From Streptomyces griseoluteus (GTDB lineage: Bacteria > Actinomycetota > Actinomycetes > Streptomycetales > Streptomycetaceae): 64,000 nucleotides of DNA. This document shows, one piece after another, positions 8,708-17,000 of this stretch (the first letter of the stretch is position 1; each line of letters opens with the position of its first letter). The stretch is taken from the NCBI RefSeq assembly GCF_004784465.1, contig NZ_SRRU01000007.1, positions 63,091-127,090 on the forward strand, written 5' to 3'. A program made the position numbers and the translations under genes. A model generated the notes under the pieces. The model was not told the DNA's origin. It saw only the letters and a program-made list of their open reading frames with translations, and did no database searches.

Positions 8708-10246
8708 TCAGGGTGTGCCGGAGGATGAAGCGGAGGCCCCGTCCGACGGGGTCTCCGTCGGCTCGTCGCACGTCACGGTGAACGGCACCTCGTCGGACGT
8801 GACCCGCTCCGGCTCGCGCACCTCCACACTGATGGCATTCTCCGACGTGCCGTCCTCGTCGTTCGTCCGCACGGTCACCCGCGCCTGCCGCGTCCGCTCC
8901 CCGCCCTCGGGGAAGGACAGCGTGCGCCACTCCTCGCCCTCGAACGAGCCGTGCTTCAGCTTCCACCGGTAGCGCACCTCGGCGGGCAGCCGCCCCACGG
9001 TGAACGTCGCGGTGAACACCGGCGATCCGGCCTCCGGCGGCGGACAACTCCCCTGGTAGTGCGTGTGCGTTCCGGTCAGGGACACCCGTACCGACTGCGC
9101 GGGCTCACTGCTGCTCGGCGGGGCGCTGCTGCTCTTCGAGGGTGACGGCTCATGGCTGGTCGGGGTGGGGGAGCGGGGCTCGCCGGTCTTCGTCACGGTC
9201 GCGCCCGGGGTGCTTTTGCCCTCGTTCCGGTCGCCGTCGTCCCGCTGCAGCAGGGTATACGTCAGCCCGGCCAGCGCGAGGACCAGGGCGAGCACGCCGA
9301 TGACCAGGACGACGCCCGCCCGCCGCTCGCGCACCGGCGGCCCCGGATCGGGTTCGCCCTCCGGCAGCAGGACGGTCGGCGGGGGCGGCGGTACGTACGC
9401 GACACGGGTCGTGGGGGCACCCCCGGCCGCGATCAGTCGCAGGTCGCGCGCGGCCTGTTCGGCGGGCAGCCGTTCCTCGGGGTCCTTGCGGAGGAGGCCC
9501 TCGATGACCGGAGTGAGGGGGCCCGCGAGGTGCGGGGGCGGCAGAGGCTCGTCCACCACGGCGCGCAGGGTGGAGAGCGGGGTGTCGTGACGGAACGGGG
9601 AGCCGCCCTCCACCGCCGCGTACAGCAGCACACCCAGCGACCACAGGTCCGATCCGGGGCCCGGAGTACGGCCCAACGCCCGCTCGGGGGAGAGGAATTC
9701 GGGCGAGCCGATCACCTCTCCGGCCATGGTCAGCGCCGAGCTGCCCTCGACCGAGGCGATACCGAAGTCGGTCAGCACCACCCGGCCCTCGTCGGACAGC
9801 AGCACGTTGGCCGGCTTCACGTCCCGGTGCAGTACGCCGACCTCGTGCGCGGCGCGCAGCGCGTCCAGCACCTCGGCGCCGACGCGGGCCGACTCCGTCA
9901 CGGACAGCGGGCCGGTCGTCTCCAGGATGTCGGCGAGCGAGCGGCCGCGCACCAGCTCCATGACGATCCAGGGGCGGCCGCCCTCCATCGCCACGTCGTA
10001 CACCGTGACCACGTTCGGGTGGGCGACCCGGGCCGCCGCCCACGCCTCGCGCTCCAGGCGGGCGTACATCCGCTCCACGTCCCCGGCGGGCAGCCCGGCC
10101 GGGGCGCGTACCTCCTTGACGGCCACCTCACGCCGCAGCACCTCGTCGTGGGCGCGCCACACCGTGCCCATGCCGCCCTCGCCCAGCGGGGACAGCAGAC
10201 GGTAACGGCCGGCGATCAACCGATCGCGTCCCGGCTGTTCTGACAC
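8708..10246 (-). CDS. Receptor-like Ser/Thr protein kinase (PknB-type)
   Basis: 512 residues. The Hanks kinase domain covers about residues 10-275: glycine loop LGEGGMG, VAVKEV with the ATP lysine, catalytic loop HRDVKPANVLL near residue 144, DFGIAS near 162 and SPEFLSPE as the P+1/APE region. A Pro-rich juxtamembrane segment leads to one membrane helix (about 310-332). Then come a Ser/Pro/Thr-rich linker and a roughly 110-residue outside domain with two Cys and Ig/beta-sandwich-like texture (RYRWKLKHGSFEG...). There are no PASTA repeats, so the ligand is not muropeptide by that route. GTG is chosen because GGGGGGAG lies seven bases upstream. It is presumably membrane-bound and signals by phosphorylation; its targets are unknown. 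Confidence 0.92.
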   Translation of the reverse strand: MSEQPGRDRLIAGRYRLLSPLGEGGMGTVWRAHDEVLRREVAVKEVRAPAGLPAGDVERMYARLEREAWAAARVAHPNVVTVYDVAMEGGRPWIVMELVRGRSLADILETTGPLSVTESARVGAEVLDALRAAHEVGVLHRDVKPANVLLSDEGRVVLTDFGIASVEGSSALTMAGEVIGSPEFLSPERALGRTPGPGSDLWSLGVLLYAAVEGGSPFRHDTPLSTLRAVVDEPLPPPHLAGPLTPVIEGLLRKDPEERLPAEQAARDLRLIAAGGAPTTRVAYVPPPPPTVLLPEGEPDPGPPVRERRAGVVLVIGVLALVLALAGLTYTLLQRDDGDRNEGKSTPGATVTKTGEPRSPTPTSHEPSPSKSSSAPPSSSEPAQSVRVSLTGTHTHYQGSCPPPEAGSPVFTATFTVGRLPAEVRYRWKLKHGSFEGEEWRTLSFPEGGERTRQARVTVRTNDEDGTSENAISVEVREPERVTSDEVPFTVTCDEPTETPSDGASASSSGTP

Positions 10247-10291
10247 GGGCTCCCCCCACGGCACGTTTCGCGAATCCTGACCAAACGTAAC

Positions 10292-11938
10292 TCAGCCGAC
10301 AGCGCTTGCGACCCCCTTGAGCATCAATCCGGCGCCCAGCACCAGCACGGCCAGCGCGGAGGCCAGAGGGATCGTGCGGCGGAGCAGGACGGTGAGGGGG
10401 TGGGCGTGACGGGCGGGGTTCCGGTCCAGGAGGCGTCCGGCGACCGCGCCGAGCCTGACCACCGCGAAACCGGCCGCGGTCAGGGTCAGGGCCAGGCCGA
10501 TGCCGTACGCGACGACCAGGAGGAGGCCGAACCATGCCTGGCCCAGGGCGGCGGCGCCCACCAGGACGACCACGGCGGAGGGGCTGGGGACGAGGCCACC
10601 GGCGAAGCCGAGGAGGAGGGTGCCCTTGAGGGTCGGGGCGGTGGGGTGGGAGTGGGTGTGGCCGCCGTGGGTGTGGGTGTGTGCTTCCGTGCCATGGTGT
10701 GTGCCCACATGTGTCTCTGCACCGTGGGTGTGGGTGTGTGCTTCCGCGCCATGGTGTGTGCCCCCATGGGTCTCTCCGCCGTGGGTATGGGTGTGTGCTT
10801 CCGAGCCACGGTGCGTGCCCACATGGGTCGCCCCACCAGCACCCCCACCCACCAGCGCCAGCGCCCGCACCTTCACCCCGGCGTCCGGTACGTGCTCATG
10901 CGTATGCCCCGCCTGAGCCACCCGCCCCCGCCAGGCCCGCCGTACGAGGTTCACCCCCGCCCCGAGTACCAGCGCACCGCTCGCCACCCCCAGCCACGCC
11001 ACCACCGAGGGTGTCGCGGCGGAGCCGGCCGTCACCAGGAGTCCCAGCGCGACCACCCCGAGGGTGTGGGTGACGGTGACCGAGGCGGCCAGCGGGAGCA
11101 CGTCCCGCAGCCGGGCCCGGCCGCCCCGGGCGGCAGCGGCGGCGGCCATCAGCGTCTTCCCGTGCCCCGGTGCGAGCGCGTGGGCCGCGCCCAGGCCGAC
11201 CGCGATGAGCAGGGCGAGCGTGGCGAAGCCGAGGGTGAGGTCGCGCCGGGCGACCAGGTCGCCGAGGGCCTGGGTCCAGCGGTCGGCGCCGCGCGGCAGC
11301 ACCGAGGCGCCCGGCGCGTCCCGCTCCGGGGAGAGGGCGGCCCCACCGGGCCGGAGCGTGAGCCGGGCGGTGGAGGTGTCGGCGGGTGAGGACAGCAAAC
11401 CGGCCGGGTAGGTGGTGAGTTCACGCGAGACCGACTTCCGCGGCACGTCGGACCGGCTCAGCGTCATCCGGTCGCCCCGCGCCGTGATCTCCCGCCACCC
11501 CGGCCCGGACGACACCCCGGCGCTGTGGAAGCCGACGCTCACTGTCGCGCCCTCGGGCAGCGGGGCCGACTCCGCGCACTTAAGCCGCAGGGTGTCCAGC
11601 CCCGCCTGCCCCGGCCGCAGCTCGGCCCGCGCGGCCGACACCGTGAGGGTGATCCGGCGCCCGCCCACGGTGACCTCGCTGCCCCGCGCCGCCTCGGCAC
11701 AGCGCAGCTCGGCCCACCGGGCGGTGCCGAGCCGTGCCAGGTCCGGCTTGGCCTGGGTCGCGGGGATCTCCGCCAGGTCCTCGACATGGGTGACGTGGAG
11801 CGTGCCGGGAGCGGCGACCAGTCCGTCGTACTGGTTGACGGTGAAGTTGCCCAGCGGATGCGCGTCCGCCGCCGGGGCGAGGCCGAGCAGCAGGGCGCAG
11901 GCGCCCGCGAGGACGGCGAGGGGACGGCGGAGTCTCAC
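10292..11938 (-). CDS. NicO/RcnA-like nickel/cobalt transporter with His-rich loop
   Basis: 548 residues. A signal peptide and an extracytoplasmic N-terminal domain (about residues 27-235, starting HPLGNFTVNQYDG) precede a six-to-seven-helix NicO/RcnA/HupE-type transporter domain that contains the HALAPGHGKT motif of this family. Between helices, around residues 368-425, lies a cytosolic-type loop made of three 19-residue His/Thr/Gly repeats, a typical metal-sensing or metal-buffering loop. The GTG start overlaps the TPR gene's stop by four bases, so the two are coupled. The family moves Ni or Co; direction (uptake or efflux) is not decided by sequence, though a His-rich loop resembles RcnA efflux. 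Confidence 0.85.
   Translation of the reverse strand: MRLRRPLAVLAGACALLLGLAPAADAHPLGNFTVNQYDGLVAAPGTLHVTHVEDLAEIPATQAKPDLARLGTARWAELRCAEAARGSEVTVGGRRITLTVSAARAELRPGQAGLDTLRLKCAESAPLPEGATVSVGFHSAGVSSGPGWREITARGDRMTLSRSDVPRKSVSRELTTYPAGLLSSPADTSTARLTLRPGGAALSPERDAPGASVLPRGADRWTQALGDLVARRDLTLGFATLALLIAVGLGAAHALAPGHGKTLMAAAAAARGGRARLRDVLPLAASVTVTHTLGVVALGLLVTAGSAATPSVVAWLGVASGALVLGAGVNLVRRAWRGRVAQAGHTHEHVPDAGVKVRALALVGGGAGGATHVGTHRGSEAHTHTHGGETHGGTHHGAEAHTHTHGAETHVGTHHGTEAHTHTHGGHTHSHPTAPTLKGTLLLGFAGGLVPSPSAVVVLVGAAALGQAWFGLLLVVAYGIGLALTLTAAGFAVVRLGAVAGRLLDRNPARHAHPLTVLLRRTIPLASALAVLVLGAGLMLKGVASAVG
10665..10835. repeat. Three 57-base tandem repeats encoding His-rich loop
   Basis: Units start at 10665, 10722 and 10779 (each CCGTGGGT...). 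They are in frame with the transporter and encode a 19-residue unit of the form ETHxGTHHGxEAHTHTHGG on the minus strand. The three copies differ by only a few bases, which points to recent duplication. Confidence 0.9.
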
Positions 11939-13317
11939 TTGGCCGCCTCCAGTGCCTTGCGGGCCTCGGCCGCACCGAGCGGGGAGAAGCCGGGGTTCAG
12001 CTTCAGCGCCGCCGCCAGGGAGGCCCGGCCCTCCTTCGTGTGTCCGGTGGCGAGTTCGACGACGCCCCGGTGGTAGAGGAAGGACGCGTTGCGGTAGCCG
12101 GTGGCGGTGGCCTCGCGGGCGTGCGCGAGGGCCTCCGTGTCGTGGCCGTTGACGTGCAGCGCCCAGGCGAGGGCGTCGGCCGTGTGGACGGTGTGCCGGC
12201 GGGCCCACTCGGCGCGCGCCGCGCGCAGGGCGGCCGCCTTGTCGCCGTGGTCGGCGGCGGCCAGCGCGGTGTCGAGGTCGGCGTCGACGCCGTTGGCACG
12301 GGCGAGCGCGATCCACGCCTGGACGAGCGTGTACTGCCGGCGTGCCTTCTCCCGGTCACCCGCGCCGCCGCGCGCCTCGTACAGCTCGCCGAGCGCGACC
12401 AGCGAGGTGGGCAGCGGGGCACGGGCGACGACCGCCTCGAGCCCCTTGACGGCGGCGGCCTGCTGCCCGCTCGCCGCCTGGGCGCGGGCCCGGCCCTCCA
12501 GCGCGGGGAGGTAGGTGTCGTCGGCGGCCAGGGCGCGGGCGTACTGGGTGAGCGCGGTCTTGTAGTCGCCCTGGTTCCAGGCGAGTTGGCCGAGCTGGGC
12601 GGCCACGTAGGCGATGTCGCCGGGGGAGGTCGCGCCGGTGAGCGCCTGCTGGAGGACGCGCCGGGCCGTGGTGACGTCGCCGCGCAGCTCGTGCACGTAG
12701 GCGTACCGGGTGAAGACGGGGATGCCGGGCCTGCGGGCGTCGGCGGTGTCGGCGGCGCGTGCCGCCTCGGCGTACCGGCCGAGTTCGACCAGGGCGTCGA
12801 TGCGGGAGCACAGGGCGCGTTCGTCGTAGGGGTTGTGCTTCAGGACGCGGTCCGCGTCGGCGAGGGCGCCGGTGAAGTCGTGGCGGGCCGCGGCGAGAGC
12901 GGCCTGTCCGGCCACCGCCCTGTCGTTGCCGGGGGCCAGAGCGAGGGAGCGGCGGAGCGCGGCCTCGGCCTGCGGGTAGCGGGCCGGGTCGCCCTTGGTG
13001 CGGGCCTGTTCCACATAGGCCAGGCCGAGGGTGGCCCAGCCGTCGTGGTCCTTCGGCTGCCCCTTCAGGTGGGCCTGGAGCGCGGCTACGGCCGCGTCCG
13101 GGTCGGCGCCCGCCAGCGCGCCGGGGTCCAGCGCGGCGGAGGCGGCGGCCGGAGCGACCCGCCCGCCGTCCCGCGCGGCCCCGAAGGCGACCGCGCCACC
13201 GGTCAGCGCGACGGCCAGCAGGGCGGCGGACGCCACCCGCCACGCCGTCCGGCGGCCCGGAGCGCGGCCGTCCGGTGTGCCGTCGGTCTGCTCGTCACTA
13301 CTCGTACGCGGGCCCAT
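11935..13317 (-). CDS. Membrane-anchored TPR protein
   Basis: 460 residues: a cytoplasmic basic N-terminus, one membrane helix near residues 27-48, then about nine TPR-like helix pairs (for instance around KDHDGWATLGLAYVEQ and GDYKTALTQYARALAADD). TPR solenoids bind partner proteins, and this one would face outside the cell. It overlaps the downstream transporter gene by four bases and follows the DUF4331 gene after a strong hairpin, so its partner may be either product. No enzymatic motif is present. The architecture is secure; the function is unknown. Confidence 0.82.
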   Translation of the reverse strand: MGPRTSSDEQTDGTPDGRAPGRRTAWRVASAALLAVALTGGAVAFGAARDGGRVAPAAASAALDPGALAGADPDAAVAALQAHLKGQPKDHDGWATLGLAYVEQARTKGDPARYPQAEAALRRSLALAPGNDRAVAGQAALAAARHDFTGALADADRVLKHNPYDERALCSRIDALVELGRYAEAARAADTADARRPGIPVFTRYAYVHELRGDVTTARRVLQQALTGATSPGDIAYVAAQLGQLAWNQGDYKTALTQYARALAADDTYLPALEGRARAQAASGQQAAAVKGLEAVVARAPLPTSLVALGELYEARGGAGDREKARRQYTLVQAWIALARANGVDADLDTALAAADHGDKAAALRAARAEWARRHTVHTADALAWALHVNGHDTEALAHAREATATGYRNASFLYHRGVVELATGHTKEGRASLAAALKLNPGFSPLGAAEARKALEAAK

Positions 13318-13352
13318 CGCCCTCTCCTGGTTCGCCTGATGGTGGTCGGGAA

Positions 13353-13399
13353 GACCGGCGCGGCCCGCCGTGGGGGAAGAGGTACGGGCCGCGCCGGTC
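13353..13399 (-). terminator. Perfect 15-bp hairpin between DUF4331 and TPR genes
   Basis: Arms 13353-13367 (GACCGGCGCGGCCCG) and 13385-13399 pair perfectly around a 17-base loop. It lies just after the DUF4331 stop codon in the direction of transcription. There is no U-run, as usual for Streptomyces. It would end the DUF4331 transcript or lower read-through into the TPR-transporter genes. Confidence 0.65.
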
Positions 13400-13414
13400 G
13401 CTTTCGGGGGCGGC

Positions 13415-14950
13415 TCAGTACGCGCGGCGCATCCGGCGGCGCCACCAGCCGACGACGGTGCCGAGCAGCAGGATTCCGGCCGCGCCCGCCGCCGCCGAAC
13501 CGGCGATCAGCACGGTGTTGCCGGTGCCGCCCGTTGCCGAGGCCGGACTCAGGGCGTCACCGAGCTGGCTCTTGACGTCGGCGCCCGCGGTCGTGCCCTT
13601 GGCCAGCGCGCCCCGTGAACCCGCCGTGGGCTGGGCGACGTAGGGGAAGGACTTCTCGAACTTCTTGTCGTTGGCGTCCACCGCGTCGCCCAAGTCGTTC
13701 TTGGCGCCCAGGAGTTCGCCCTCGACGACCTGGAGGGCCTCGTCGATCACGTCGTCGGTGAGCCGGCGCCCGTTGGGGAAGCCCGCGTTGTCACCGTCGA
13801 GCACGCCGAGCCGCTTGGGGTGCATGGTCGGCTTGATCGAGGTGTTCAGCCGCAGCTGCTCCGAAGGACGCACGTTCGGGGGCTGGTTGAGGCCCTTGAC
13901 GCCCTTCAGGAAGACGTCGACCAGGTCGTTGCGCGGCTCGGCCGGGGCGTCGATCTTGTAGATGCCCTCGATGAGCTTGGGCAGCTCCGGGTTGGTGACG
14001 TTCTTCAGGAACTGGGCGTCGTGCGAGGGCTGGGAGGCGTTGAAGCGGTCCTTGTCCGCCTGCGGGTTGACCACCTCGTTGACCAGCGGGTTGCCGAGGC
14101 GGGAGACCTGGCTGTAGTAGCCCTGGGCGTTGCGGCGCTGGGTGGTGGACCAGATGCCGACGACCGGCTGGTCCGCCGACTGCCGGATCAGGTCGTTGGG
14201 GACCTGGAGGGCGATCGTGTTGACGTTGTAGCCCTTGAGGGTGTCCCGGCCGACCTCGCTGAGGTTGCCCCCGTACAGCAGGTCGAAGACGCGCAGGTCC
14301 AGGAAGAACGGGTCGTCCGCCTGCCCGGCGAAGGTCGCCGCCCCGCCCGCCGTCTTGTACACCGCCTGGGAGCGGAGCTTGCCGTAGTCCGGCATGGACG
14401 CCTTGCCCACGTTGGACGGTGCCACCGGCACGTCGTCCGCCACCTTCGTCCGGGACATCGCGTGGCCGCCCTTCATGCGGACCAGGTCGAGGTCGTAGGT
14501 CTGGGTGATGTTGAGGTCGGGGTCGTCCAGGCTGGTGACGGGGCCCGTGTTGTAGAGGAACGTCTTCCCGTTCTTCGTCCGCGTCTTGAAGGTGTAGCGG
14601 AAGAGGAGGTCGTCCTGGGCGTCGCCGTCGCTGTCGATGTGCAGGTCGTACTGCGCGTCGTCGGCGAAGGTGTAGAAGTTCGGGCCGCCCGCCGGCTCCT
14701 CGAACGGTATCCAGTCGGCCACGATCGTCGTCGTGTCCGGCTTGTCGGGGCTGACGAACGCGTACAGGTCGGTGTTGTCGTACTGCGGGGTGCCCGAGAT
14801 CAGCGGGGCCTCCCGGTGGGAGGAGGCGGAGGCCGCCCCCGGCTCCAGCGTGGCGACACCGGCGGCCGCGAGCCCACCGGCGGCGAGCGCGCCGCAGATG
14901 AGAGGGACCAGGCCCTTGCGTGCCGTGCCGCTTCTGGCGAAGAGAGTCAT
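13415..14950 (-). CDS. DUF4331 surface protein with C-terminal anchor
   Basis: 511 residues. The signal peptide ends near residue 42 (GAASASSHREAP), giving the N-terminal SSHREAPLIS that typifies DUF4331 proteins. The body carries family features such as NTDLYAFVSPDKPDTTT and the later segment PNVRPSEQLRLNTSI. The C-terminus is a GTGNTVLIAGS...GWWRRRMRRAY membrane helix with an Arg-rich tail, so the protein is displayed on the outer face. DUF4331 has no settled biochemical role. It heads the leftward set DUF4331 - TPR - metal transporter and diverges from the sigma/anti-sigma pair, with 152 bases between the two starts. Confidence 0.88.
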   Translation of the reverse strand: MTLFARSGTARKGLVPLICGALAAGGLAAAGVATLEPGAASASSHREAPLISGTPQYDNTDLYAFVSPDKPDTTTIVADWIPFEEPAGGPNFYTFADDAQYDLHIDSDGDAQDDLLFRYTFKTRTKNGKTFLYNTGPVTSLDDPDLNITQTYDLDLVRMKGGHAMSRTKVADDVPVAPSNVGKASMPDYGKLRSQAVYKTAGGAATFAGQADDPFFLDLRVFDLLYGGNLSEVGRDTLKGYNVNTIALQVPNDLIRQSADQPVVGIWSTTQRRNAQGYYSQVSRLGNPLVNEVVNPQADKDRFNASQPSHDAQFLKNVTNPELPKLIEGIYKIDAPAEPRNDLVDVFLKGVKGLNQPPNVRPSEQLRLNTSIKPTMHPKRLGVLDGDNAGFPNGRRLTDDVIDEALQVVEGELLGAKNDLGDAVDANDKKFEKSFPYVAQPTAGSRGALAKGTTAGADVKSQLGDALSPASATGGTGNTVLIAGSAAAGAAGILLLGTVVGWWRRRMRRAY

Positions 14951-15102
14951 GCCGTCCGTCCTCGAAATCCGACTTGCTTGACGGACGGGTATACGGAGCG
15001 GTCGGCGACCGCGGATTGGCCGGAGCGGAACTTTCTTTTTCCTTTTTTCCGACCCGCGTTTTCGGCTCTCCGATCCGTATCAACCGCCGGAGGTGTGCGT
15101 TC

Positions 15103-15696
15103 GTGCGGATGCGAGGGGTCACCGGCACGGCCGGGTGCGGCCACGGCCGGGGTGAGGGTGCGGAGGTACTGCTGGTGCGCGTGGCGGGCGGCGACCACCA
15201 GGCGTTCGAGGAGCTGTACGGCCTGATCTCCGGGCCGGTGTTCGGACTGGTGCGGCGGGTCGTGCGCGACCCCGCCCAGTCCGAGGAGGTCGTCCAGGAG
15301 GTGCTGCTCGAACTCTGGCGCTCCGCGGCCCGGTTCGACCCGGCACGCGGGAGCGCCCTGTCCTGGATACTCACCCTCGCCCACCGCCGGGCCGTCGACC
15401 GGGTGCGCAGCGCCCGCGCGGCCGGCGAACGCGAGCAGCGCGAGGCCCTGCGCGCCGGGGAACCCGCCTTCGACCACGTCACCGAGGAGGTCGAGGCCGG
15501 ACTGGAACGGGAGTGGGTGCGCCGCTGTCTGAGACGGCTGACCGACCTCCAGCGCCAGTCCGTCACCCTCGCCTACTACGACGGCTACACCTACCGCGAG
15601 GTCGCCGAACGGCTCTCCCTGCCGCTCGGCACCGTCAAGACCCGGATGCGCGACGGCCTGAACCGGCTGCGCGGCTGCCTCGGAGGTGCCGCGTGA
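15103..15696 (+). CDS. ECF RNA polymerase sigma factor (SigK-like)
   Basis: 197 residues. The sigma-2 region includes FEELYGLISGPVFGLVRRVVRDPAQSEEVVQEVLLELW and the sigma-4 helix-turn-helix includes YREVAERLSLPLGTVKTRMRDGL, the normal ECF layout. The GTG at 15103 is preferred over the ATG at 15109 because GGAGG at 15089-15093 sits nine bases before it. The stop overlaps the GTG of the anti-sigma gene (GTGA), the standard translational coupling for such pairs. The target genes are not shown; the divergent DUF4331 operon is the obvious candidate. Confidence 0.92.
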   Translation: MRMRGVTGTAGCGHGRGEGAEVLLVRVAGGDHQAFEELYGLISGPVFGLVRRVVRDPAQSEEVVQEVLLELWRSAARFDPARGSALSWILTLAHRRAVDRVRSARAAGEREQREALRAGEPAFDHVTEEVEAGLEREWVRRCLRRLTDLQRQSVTLAYYDGYTYREVAERLSLPLGTVKTRMRDGLNRLRGCLGGAA

Positions 15697-16508
15697 GCGT
15701 CTTCACCCGTCTTCTGCGCCGCGAGGACCCGCACTCGCTGGCCGCCCCCTACGCCCTGGACGCCCTCGACCCCGCCGAGCGGCGCCGGTTCGGGAAGCAC
15801 CTCGCGGGCTGCGGCCGCTGCACGGCAGAGGTCCGCGAACTGTCCGAGGACGCCGTCCGGCTGGCCTGGTCCACCGCCGCCCCCGCCCCGGCCGCCCTGC
15901 GCGAACGCGTCCTGGCCGCCGTACGCACCACCCCGCAGGAACCGGCACCGGCCGGCCGGCCGCGCACCGCCCAACTGCCGCCACACGTATGGGGAGTCCA
16001 GCCACCACCCGCCCGCGCCCGGCGGGCCGGGCCGCGCCCGCTGTTCGTGCCGTTCGCCACCGTGACGGCCGCCGCCGCCCTGGTCATCGCCTCGCTCTTC
16101 GCCGTCCAGACGCACCGCACCGAGGGACGGCTCGCCGCCGAGCGGGCGCGGGCACGTGACATCGCCCACGTCCTGGCCGCTCCCGACGCCCGCGCCACGG
16201 CCGGCACCGACGGACACGGCCGCGCGCTCGCCGTCGTCGCCTCGCCGTCCGAGGGCCGCGCCGTCGTCACGCTGAGCGGATACGGCAGCCCCTCCCGCGG
16301 CCGCGTGCATCAGCTCTGGCTCACGCGCCCCGGCGCCGGGCCCCGGTCTCTCGGCCTTCTCAGCGGCGACACGCCCTTGGCGGTGAAGGGGCTCGAGAAG
16401 TCCGCGGTGTCACTCGCGGTGACCGTCGAGCCGAACGGCGGTTCCGCACACCCCACTGGCCAGCCCGTTGTCCAACTCACCCTGAAATCAGTCGGATTCG
16501 GAGAGTAG
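15693..16508 (+). CDS. RskA-type transmembrane anti-sigma factor
   Basis: 271 residues. The cytoplasmic N-terminal domain carries the zinc anti-sigma motif HLAGCGRC (H-x3-C-x2-C), followed by one membrane helix (about residues 113-130, TVTAAAALVIASLFAV) and an outside RskA domain (VVTLSGYGSPSRGRVHQLWLTRPGAGPRSLG). The family holds its ECF sigma factor at the membrane and frees it after regulated proteolysis. Translational coupling to the sigma gene makes the pairing secure; the trigger is unknown. Confidence 0.9.
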   Translation: MSVFTRLLRREDPHSLAAPYALDALDPAERRRFGKHLAGCGRCTAEVRELSEDAVRLAWSTAAPAPAALRERVLAAVRTTPQEPAPAGRPRTAQLPPHVWGVQPPPARARRAGPRPLFVPFATVTAAAALVIASLFAVQTHRTEGRLAAERARARDIAHVLAAPDARATAGTDGHGRALAVVASPSEGRAVVTLSGYGSPSRGRVHQLWLTRPGAGPRSLGLLSGDTPLAVKGLEKSAVSLAVTVEPNGGSAHPTGQPVVQLTLKSVGFGE

Positions 16509-16636
16509 TCAACTAGGGATGATCAACCGCCTTGTGGGGAAGGTGAATCCCGTGGCCGAGATACACGCATGCCCTATGGGGACGATAGGGTTACTCTGCC
16601 CGTGGGCCGGGTGGATTCGTACGGGTGGGGAGTGAC

Positions 16637-16906
16637 ATGGAGCAGATAGCAATGCGCAGCAGGGCCAGGGTCCCTGCGATCACCTGCGGCAGTGGTGCGA
16701 CCAGCAGGCGTCTGGACCGCCACCTCGCGGTGCTCGGCGGACCCGCCATACCGCGGCAGAAGACGGTCGAGGCGACGTCGCTCATGCGTGAGCTGACCGC
16801 GCGGGACACCGTGCGTCAGCGCAGCGACCGGCGCGTCCGCGTCAGCCGGGTCTCTCTCTTCGCCCCCTTGCGCCGGCTGCGCCGGTCGCTCTTCGGCAGC
16901 CACTGA
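16637..16906 (+). CDS. Small basic conserved hypothetical protein
   Basis: 89 residues, Arg-rich (about one in five), with no signal peptide or membrane helix. The middle segment PAIPRQKTVEATSLMRELTARD looks helical and the tail LFAPLRRLRRSLFG is amphipathic and basic. A GGGTGGGGAG ribosome site lies just before the ATG. I do not recognise a family. It stands alone between the anti-sigma gene and a convergent CoA-transferase gene. It could bind nucleic acid or membrane, but that rests on charge only. Confidence 0.6.
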   Translation: MEQIAMRSRARVPAITCGSGATSRRLDRHLAVLGGPAIPRQKTVEATSLMRELTARDTVRQRSDRRVRVSRVSLFAPLRRLRRSLFGSH

Positions 16907-16918
16907 GCCGTACCGAGC

Positions 16919-16934
16919 GGACTCCCCGGAGTCC
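16919..16934. terminator. Short hairpin between convergent genes
   Basis: GGACTCC and GGAGTCC pair around a two-base loop, 13 bases after the small hypothetical gene and before the convergent CoA-transferase stop. It is modest in length but well placed for a bidirectional terminator. Confidence 0.4.
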
Positions 16935-17000
16935 CGCCCGGTTCCGGCCCGGCCCCGCCGAACAGGCGCCCGCCCCGCAGTTCCGCGTGTCACCCCGCGC

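Noticed and set aside
10400-11389. Long plus-strand frames opposite the metal transporter, rich in Gly/Val/Cys
   Set aside because: They mirror the His-rich repeats and GC codon bias of the real minus-strand gene, with no ribosome site or domain.
15027-15053. GGAAC ... CGAC as a possible autoregulated ECF promoter before the sigma gene
   Set aside because: The 18-base spacer is long for the usual GGAAC/CGTC-type pair and the -10 match is poor; left as an untested idea only.
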